DNA of 64,000 nucleotides from Gonapodya prolifera JEL478 (taxonomy: Eukaryota; Monoblepharomycota; Monoblepharidomycetes; Monoblepharidales; Gonapodyaceae), in assembly GCA_001574975.1 (NCBI GenBank), contig KQ965748.1, positions 65,334 to 129,333 on the forward strand, written 5' to 3'. This document shows, piece by piece, positions 57,901 to 64,000 of this stretch (its first letter is position 1; the number at the start of each line of letters is the position of its first letter). Position numbers and translations under genes: made by a program. The notes beneath the pieces were generated by a model, which had not been told where the DNA came from, did not search any database, and saw only the letters and a list, made by a program, of their open reading frames with translations.

Positions 57901-58223
57901 GCAAGTAACACCTAAAACTTGCTGTGGAAAGTTGAGGTCATAATGCTTTGGTTTGTTTGGATGGACCGTAATATAAGTTTTGAATGGTGCTGATGTCACG
58001 TTGCTCTACCCTCTAAACGTTCCTCAGCCCCAGCCCATGGACAGGAGATTTGGCATGCAGCGCAAAACATGTCTACAGAAGCGAGAGCACGGACACCTGA
58101 TGTTTCCCAAAGATATTTTCGGGCTGGTGACATGCATTTAGCCGAACAGGGCCACAGCCCCTGCCTGCGACCTTGCCGCACCCAGCACAAAACAGCTTGC
58201 CGCACCCGCCGTCGATATCCACC

Positions 58224-60823
58224 ATGAACGGCCGCACAGACGCAGACGCGGTGGCGGCAGAGACGACTGACGAGGAACGCGATTTGGAGGCTGCATTGGT
58301 TGCGTTTGCGAAGAGTGTGGGGGTCGACGTTGGCGGGGGTGCGGGGGACGGCGACGGGGGGAGGAGAGCGGGCATGGAGAGAGGGCATGGAGGGAGTGCG
58401 AACGCGAAGGATGGCAGTGGCAGCGGTGATGTGCGCGGGGACAAGGGCGCGGCGAGTCGAGACAACGGCAACGGAGAGACGGCGGCAGGAGAGGGGCAGG
58501 TGAGTCTGCACACTTGACGGGCTGAGTGTCCTCACGCGAGTGCTGATACTGATGCCACCTGCCCCCGTCTTTTTCATGTGTTCCCCTTATCCCGTGACGC
58601 ACCCAGCCACACAACCAGCCCCGTTCCAAGGACGAGTACCGCGAGTCTCTCGCCCGCGCAAAGGCATACTTCACTCGGTCTGTGAAGGGAATCAAAATGC
58701 CAAAGTTTGATGGAAAGGCGAGGGAGCGCGGTGGGCGCGGTGGGCGGGATGGGAAAGGGGCGGCGGCTCTACGTGGTGGCGACGGGAACGGGAGCGGAGA
58801 GGGACATGCACCCACTCTCTCCCCTTCATCCCCCACATCCCCTCCATTCCCCCTAACGCGCTCCTTCACATCCCCCCACCGCCGCCGCCACTCCGACACC
58901 TACACACTCGCCGGATCCACCCGGTCCTCTCTCTCCCCCCTCCCTGCGTCGCCACTCACGTTTGATTTCGGCCTGCTCGCGGCAGCAACCCTGTCCCGCC
59001 TCTTGTCGGTCGCGAATGGAGACGGCGGGGATACGTCTGAGGGGTACGAGTCGTATACCGAGGACGAGGTGTCGGATGTCGAGGCTGGGGCTGGGGCAGG
59101 TGTGGATTGGATGAGCGGTTTGGAGAGTGCGGAACGTGCCGGTGTCGACGGTGTGGAGGCGCGGGGTGAGTTACCTTCACACCCGCCGACTGCAGTGCAC
59201 GCAAAGGCAGACACGGACTCCCACACATCCTACGACGCCTACGACGCGTACGTCAGGCCACACACCTACGCCGTGGACTTGGGTTCGCTTCTTCCTGCTC
59301 CTGCCTCTTCCTCGTCTGGTCCTGCTTCTGTGCCTGCTGTGAACGATTCCACCGCGAAGTCTGCCCAACCGGCACCTGCACCGGGGACCTCGATACCACA
59401 CACACCTCAACAGTCAAAATCACGACCCATCTCACTCCGCATGCCCAACCCACTGCGACGAAGGGCAAGTTCCGCCCGCTCGCCGAGTCGAGACCAGGGG
59501 TCTGGTCCTGCTCAGCCAAGTACAACACCCGGACCTGACGAAGCCGTGCAGGCGCATCCAGGTGCCACACGCACTCCCCGCCGATCACGCACCAACCACG
59601 ACGCCGACGCCGAAGGGGAACCGGGCAGGGTCCGCAAACGAGCCGTAACACTCCGCCGCGTGCGCGACATGCTGGCGGCGGCGGCGAGAGAGATTGTGGA
59701 GAGGGAGCGGGAGAGGGAACGGGAGCATGCGCAGATGCGTCGTGAAGCTGGTTCGAGTGGGACTCAACCGGTAGCCGTTACAACCTCAGGCCAGGAGCTG
59801 GACGACTCCATCCTGCCACTACCCCCAATCCGCCGCTCGGGCTCTCTTCCAGCCTCTCTCCACCGCTCCCGCTCCCGCTCGCGGTCACACTCGCCGCACA
59901 AAGACCCCCTGGACGCAGTCGTCGCTGCCGTGGTGGCGTTGGCGAAGAAGGGGAGGCGCGAGGGAAAGGAACAAGACCGTGGGGCGGGGTCGAAGGGGAA
60001 GAAGAAGGAACGAAGGAAGGTTGGGGAGAAAGGGGAAGGGCAGGTAAAGGATGGTGTAGGGGTCCGAAGGGGACGCAAGAAGGAGAAGGAGAAGGACGGC
60101 AAGGTGGCCCAAGTGGACGCTGACGGACGGGGTGGTGATGACTTGGCGCTGGACGTACCGTTTTGTACGACGGACACCACACTCTCTGGTACCAGTGCAC
60201 CACCCACGGCGCTCTCACCACCGCCCAAACACAAATCCACATCCACCTCCCGCCGCCGTCGCCCACGCGCCGACACGGCTCACTCGCCCTCGGCGCACTC
60301 GTCGGCGGCGTTCGACGAGGAGATGGACTGGTCGGCCATTCTGGACCCTGCCGCACGTGCACCGCTCTCGACCGCTGCCGCCACAAAGTCCGCACTCGCT
60401 CTGCCACTGCATTTACCGCACTTGCCTCAGCTCCCGCATGGCACCATTCCGCTCCTGTTGCGACCTGCAAGCGGACGCCACGCGGGATCCTCTGACCAGC
60501 GAGGCGCACACCCGCCTCGGCGAGCCGCCAGTGTCGACTCAGTCCTACGCCCTACCTCATCTCTACGTCGGCACTCGCCCTCTCCCACCCCCCACGCACG
60601 GGGCGACCTCACTGTGCCCGGAGCCGCCGCCGTCAAGGAGGCCATTTTGGGCGCCGGATTAATTGTGGCGGGGCTGTACGGGAGCGCGTATGGCGTGTAC
60701 AGGCGGAAGAGAAGGGAGTGGGTGGAGAGGGAGGGTGGGAGGAGGGAAAGTCGTAGAAGAGGTCAAAGGGAGGGACGTGTGGGGGTGGATGGTGAGGGGG
60801 AAGTTGAGTGGGCTGAGGTGTGA
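58224..60823 (+). CDS. Low-complexity protein with C-terminal membrane segment
   Basis: Two exons: the first ends at GAGGGGCAG before GTGAGTCTG near 58500, the second starts after CACCCAG near 58604 with PHNQPRSKDEYRESLARAKA. The phase is kept and the frame stays open for about 720 codons to TGA at 60823. The protein is rich in Ser, Pro, Arg, Lys, Glu and Gly, with an SR-like stretch (SRSRSRSHSPHKD) and a Lys/Glu block (about 59950-60110). Near the C-terminus, AAVKEAILGAGLIVAGLYGS is one likely membrane helix followed by a basic tail, as in tail-anchored proteins. Family not recognised. The DNA is GC-rich and strand-asymmetric, which also produces long antisense frames. It borders the repeat block. 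Confidence 0.6.
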
Positions 60824-61251
60824 AGTGGGCCGCCGATGGAAGGGTTGGAGTGCGCGTGGTTTGAAATTCACAAGAGGTGAAACGCGGAGCAGGAGCAGGA
60901 GATCTGAATTACTCGTGGGAAAAACGGAATGGGTTTGGGAAGGGTGAAATATTAGACGTTGGCGTAAGCTGAAACAGATGCATCATGCGATGAACAGCAT
61001 CCAATATTCTCTGAGAAAATACTAAATATTGTAGTCTGTATCGTAGCAAATTGGGATTCAAAAGTGTTTCTTGTTATTATTGACATGAGATTCTGTCTGT
61101 AGTTCCTCAACCAGTGACAAAGGGGGGGGGGATGGGTCGCAAAAAATGTCAATGTGTATTCTCTAATAATATGCCCGCCGCTGAAGAATGTTCTGATCAT
61201 TGAAGCTTGCGGCCATGACCATGTCGTGACAGCGCCCGCACCGACAGGCAC
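60824..61251. other. Convergent 3' spacer with a G run
   Basis: Lies between the 3' ends of the low-complexity gene (+) and the rhomboid gene (-). AT-rich, with a run of about 10 G near 61122-61131. Nothing else seen; probably both 3' untranslated regions. Confidence 0.45.
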
Positions 61252-62662
61252 CTAGAACCTCCTCAAGAACGGTTTCACCCACCACCAATAATACGCAAAC
61301 CCTGCCACAGCACCTCCAACGTGACCCGCTGTCGCAGTCCTTCCTCCGGTGCCAGCTGCACTTCGGTAAATGTCATAGGATACAAATGCGCCCGCGGCGA
61401 GCCACGCAGGGACGGGGAAGAAGTCTGCGAGGGAAAGAAGATGTAAATAGTGTGTTGTTATATAAGCACCCAAGACCATATTGCTCAGATAAAAAAATTT
61501 TACACACTCACAAACGTAGATGGTGGAATACGGGTTTATTGCAGCAAAGAGAATGGTCATGGCCATTACACTACCACTGGCACCGAGTGCAGCTGCTTTC
61601 TGGCCCCGTGGCCCCATGGCTTGGCGGGGGGAGATGTAGGAAAGGAGATAGCGATGATAAATGAGATGTGTGGCGGACGTCGCGAGAGCGGAGAGAAGGT
61701 ACAAGTTGAGGAATCGGGTTGCGGGGAGAGTCATCAAGACCTAAATATCAAGAAAACGGTTGGAGCGTTTGTAAGAGGGGTTTTGCATCACAGCGAGGAA
61801 CGTCGGAAGCTCACCCCTCGGCCGAAGCTGTAGAGCACGAACATGTTGATTCCATAGTGCCAGAACTATTCCGTACGCGGAAGAAGTTTGTTTTAGATGA
61901 TGGAACTGTTAAGGAACATGAATTCAATCAGAGATTCACCTCCGAATGGGAGAAGCTTGACGTGATAGCAGTCCAAAACCGGCGATGGAGAACCGTAATG
62001 TCCCAGCTGCACATAAAGTTTCCGGCCATGAAGTTAAGTGGGCCAGGATCTCCGTAATTCCGATAAGCAGATCGTGCATAACTGCAATGTGTCGATGTTC
62101 AAAGAACCTGTGACTCAGACTAAGGGCGAAGTCGTGGCTCCTATCATTCAACTCACCTCCACCCTAGGAAAATGACGGTATTCAAACCTATGATAAACCA
62201 CAGGACGAAATTCGGACTTTGATTCACGGCATCCCGAATCAGCACAAGCATGGAGGAAGATTGAGGTCGAACCGAGGGTTGGGGCCGAGCAGGGGTTTGG
62301 GGTCGGATCTGTGAACGATTTTGGAGTTGCCACGTCTGCCGCGCGTACGTCCTTGAAGTAGGAGCGCGAAGACTGAGCGGTGTGGTATTCCAGCTGGAAT
62401 TCGATCGAACGAAACTGCCGACCGTTTTAAAGAAGTTCGGTGGCGACGGAGTGAGGGGTTTCCTCATTTCCGTTACTACAGAACGAGTATTAGCAGGCTT
62501 CATTGCTGTGGAGTGACCACCTGAAACAATGAATGGCAGATCAATTTGCAGATGCGTGGCCCCACAAGAGAGCGAATCGAGCTCACCTGAGACATTTGGG
62601 AAATAAAGGCATCGAAATGACTGCTCTCTCAATGATTGGAACGATGGTAGCTGTGGTCTTGC
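61252..62662 (-). CDS. PCP1: Mitochondrial rhomboid protease, PARL/Pcp1-like
   Basis: Intramembrane serine protease of the mitochondrial inner membrane; yeast Pcp1 cuts Mgm1, animal PARL cuts PINK1. Exon 1 (ATG 62662, MARPQLPSFQSLREQSFRCL; ATG 62698 is an alternative) joins across GTGAGCTCG...TTTCAG in phase to GGHSTAMKPANTRSVV. A basic Ser/Arg/Gln-rich presequence region follows. Membrane segments: NFVLWFIIGLNTVIFLGW, LYLLSALATSATHLIYHRYL and others. Motifs: FWTAITSSFSHSEVNL, FWHYGINMFVLYSFG, the catalytic Ser in ALGASGSVMAMT, and the catalytic His in TATAGHVGGAVAGFAYYW. The stop is at 61252. Its start lies 79 bp from ATG3's, on the opposite strand. Confidence 0.9.
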
Positions 62663-62741
62663 CATGGGTTGAGGTGTTTGAGAAACGATTCGATTCACCC
62701 GGTTTCGAGTTCAACGTACGATCGCGATAACCCACCGTCAA
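62663..62741. promoter_or_regulatory. 79-bp spacer between PCP1 and ATG3 starts
   Basis: The entire space between the two opposite start codons, or 43 bp if the rhomboid starts at 62698. It must contain or overlap both transcription start regions. No TATA box is apparent. Confidence 0.5.
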
Positions 62742-63931
62742 ATGGGAACAAAAGAGACGACGGGAGCGCCTTCAACATCGGAGCCCTCCCTTCTCACAAA
62801 CCTTTACAACCAGGCGCACAGTGCCCTCCATTCGGTTCGCGAACAGCTCACTCCCATCGCCACAAAATCGTCGTTTCTACAGACGGGAACTCTGACGCCG
62901 GAGGAGTTCGTTCGCGCGGGAGATTTTCTCGTAGATAAATGCCCGACATGGACGTGGGCAGCGGGCGCGGAGGCGAAGAGGAAGGGTTACCTGCCCAACG
63001 ACAAGCAGTTTCTTATCACGCGCAAGGTTCCATGCCGAAAACGTGTGTGGGAGATTGAGAGCGAGTATGGAAATGAGTCAGAAAGGCTCGTAAGCGTGGA
63101 TTCGGCGACCGTGGCCAATCCCGCGGGCGAAGAAGTTGACCCAGACTCGTGGATTGAAACGCACGTAGGCCATGTGGCATCACATGCCGCGCCCGTTGAT
63201 GCAGAAATTGTGGATGAAGGTGTCGACGCCTTGGCTCAGAGAGCTGCTGCACTCTCTGTGCAACAGACCTCGGCTCCCGACCGACCCGCAGAGGACGAAA
63301 TTCCCGATATTGAAGAGGAACTTGAAGGTGAATTCGGAACCGGATTGGATCAGCCGGCAGATGCTGGCACTTTGTCAGCGCAGAGTGCAGGATTCGAGAA
63401 TTCAAGTAACATCATCAAAACACGGACCTATGATATGAGGTTAGCAGTGAGGTCCACGCCCACTTTCAGCGGCATCTCATGTCTTCTACTTCGTCTCCCC
63501 AGTATTTCCTACGACAACTATTACAAGACACCTCGTGTCTTTCTGGCTGGGTTTACACCGACTGGCACCCCACTCACACCGCAACAAATCTTTGAGGATG
63601 TGTCTTCCGAACATGCTCATAAAACAGCCACGGTAGAGCAACATCCACATGAACGCGGCGGCGCCACCTTTGTTGGCGTGCACCCATGCAAACACGCTGA
63701 GGTGATGCGAAGGATCGTGCAGATGGGGGAGGAACAGTCTGAAGGACAGGGCGAGGGCAAAGGGATGAAAGTGGAATGGTATATGATGATTTTTTTGAAA
63801 GTAAGCCTGTGTTGCCAACTTCCGAGTTTTGCGTTTATGATGGTAACCCCTGACGAACGCCTGAATCACCTGCCTAGTTCATATCATCTGTGCTACCTAC
63901 AGTGGATTACGACTATACCGTCAGTTTGTAG
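62742..63931 (+). CDS. ATG3: Autophagy E2-like enzyme ATG3
   Basis: Atg3 attaches Atg8/LC3 to phosphatidylethanolamine in autophagosome formation. The N-terminus has the membrane-sensing helix zone (LLTNLYNQAHSALHSVREQL), then SSFLQTGTLTPEEFVRAGDF, LVDKCPTWTW and GYLPNDKQFLITRKVPCRKR. A long acidic insert follows (EIPDIEEELEGEFG), the flexible region that binds Atg7/Atg12. After it TRTYDM joins across an intron to SISYDNYYKTPRVFLAGF, then TPLTPQQIFEDVSSEHAHKT, TVEQHPHERGGATFVGVHPC (catalytic Cys in HPC) and MKVEWYMMIFLK. The last exon gives FISSVLPTVDYDYTVSL, the standard ending; stop at 63931. Complete. Confidence 0.95.
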
Positions 63932-64000
63932 TAGAGATGCGAGAACGAATTATGTTACTGGTCGATTGAGTCATCTGTAGCAAATATTTACGCCGTCTAT

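Noticed and set aside
58138-58899. Long minus-strand open frame (253 codons) opposite the low-complexity gene
   Set aside because: It is Pro/Ser/Arg noise from GC-rich, skewed DNA, with no domain; the plus-strand model has an in-phase intron and a plausible membrane helix.

Overview
The window is eukaryotic nuclear DNA, almost certainly from a flagellated (chytrid-type) fungus. Nearly every gene is broken by many short GT...AG introns, mostly about 45-110 nt. The gene set is fungal (Dbp3-like helicase, Atg3, cytochrome-type D-lactate dehydrogenase, GH114 polygalactosaminidase). It also carries genes expected in organisms with a motile cilium: a SAXO axonemal microtubule protein and an ARMH1-like armadillo protein. 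All gene models were spliced by eye. Coordinates are the outer limits of each coding span, not exon lists.

Layout, left to right. 0.3-4.5 kb: an unrecognised small protein (-) and an ARMH1-like protein (+) whose best start codons share one CATG. 4.6-9.1 kb: a multi-exon coiled-coil protein (-) and a decayed F-box/ankyrin gene (-). 9.2-13.7 kb: a GNAT acetyltransferase, mitochondrial D-lactate dehydrogenase and SAXO, all on -. 14.0-21.0 kb (+): a FANCJ/BRIP1-type helicase that looks broken, then intact APC3/CDC27 and the complex I subunit NDUFA1. 21.3-33.7 kb (-): a PNPOx/ferredoxin-reductase-like fusion, a GH114 enzyme, a single-exon SH3 protein and SMC4 of condensin. 34.0-39.8 kb (+): a second decayed F-box/ankyrin copy, Dbp3 and a TraB-domain protein. 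40.1-46.1 kb: two poorly supported genes, arginase (-) and a methyltransferase (-). 46.4-52.7 kb (+): MOB1, a CRAL-TRIO protein and an EFA6-like Sec7-PH Arf exchange factor. 52.7-57.9 kb: a truncated MYND protein, then AT-richer, satellite-like DNA split by an apparently whole hAT DNA transposon. 58.2-63.9 kb: a low-complexity protein with one membrane segment, then mitochondrial rhomboid protease (PARL/Pcp1, -) head-to-head with ATG3 (+).

Functional themes are the cell cycle and chromosome segregation (APC3, SMC4, MOB1), mitochondria (D-LDH, NDUFA1, PARL), membrane traffic and autophagy (Sec7-PH, CRAL-TRIO, ATG3) and the axoneme (SAXO, possibly ARMH1). Genes are packed tightly and several pairs are divergent with very short spacers. 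I saw no prokaryote-style system, CRISPR array, rRNA or tRNA gene. The most notable signals are the broken FANCJ gene lacking helicase motif VI, the overlapping divergent starts at 1500-1503, the PARL-ATG3 spacer, the paired decayed F-box/ankyrin loci, and the hAT element set in a diverged repeat array.
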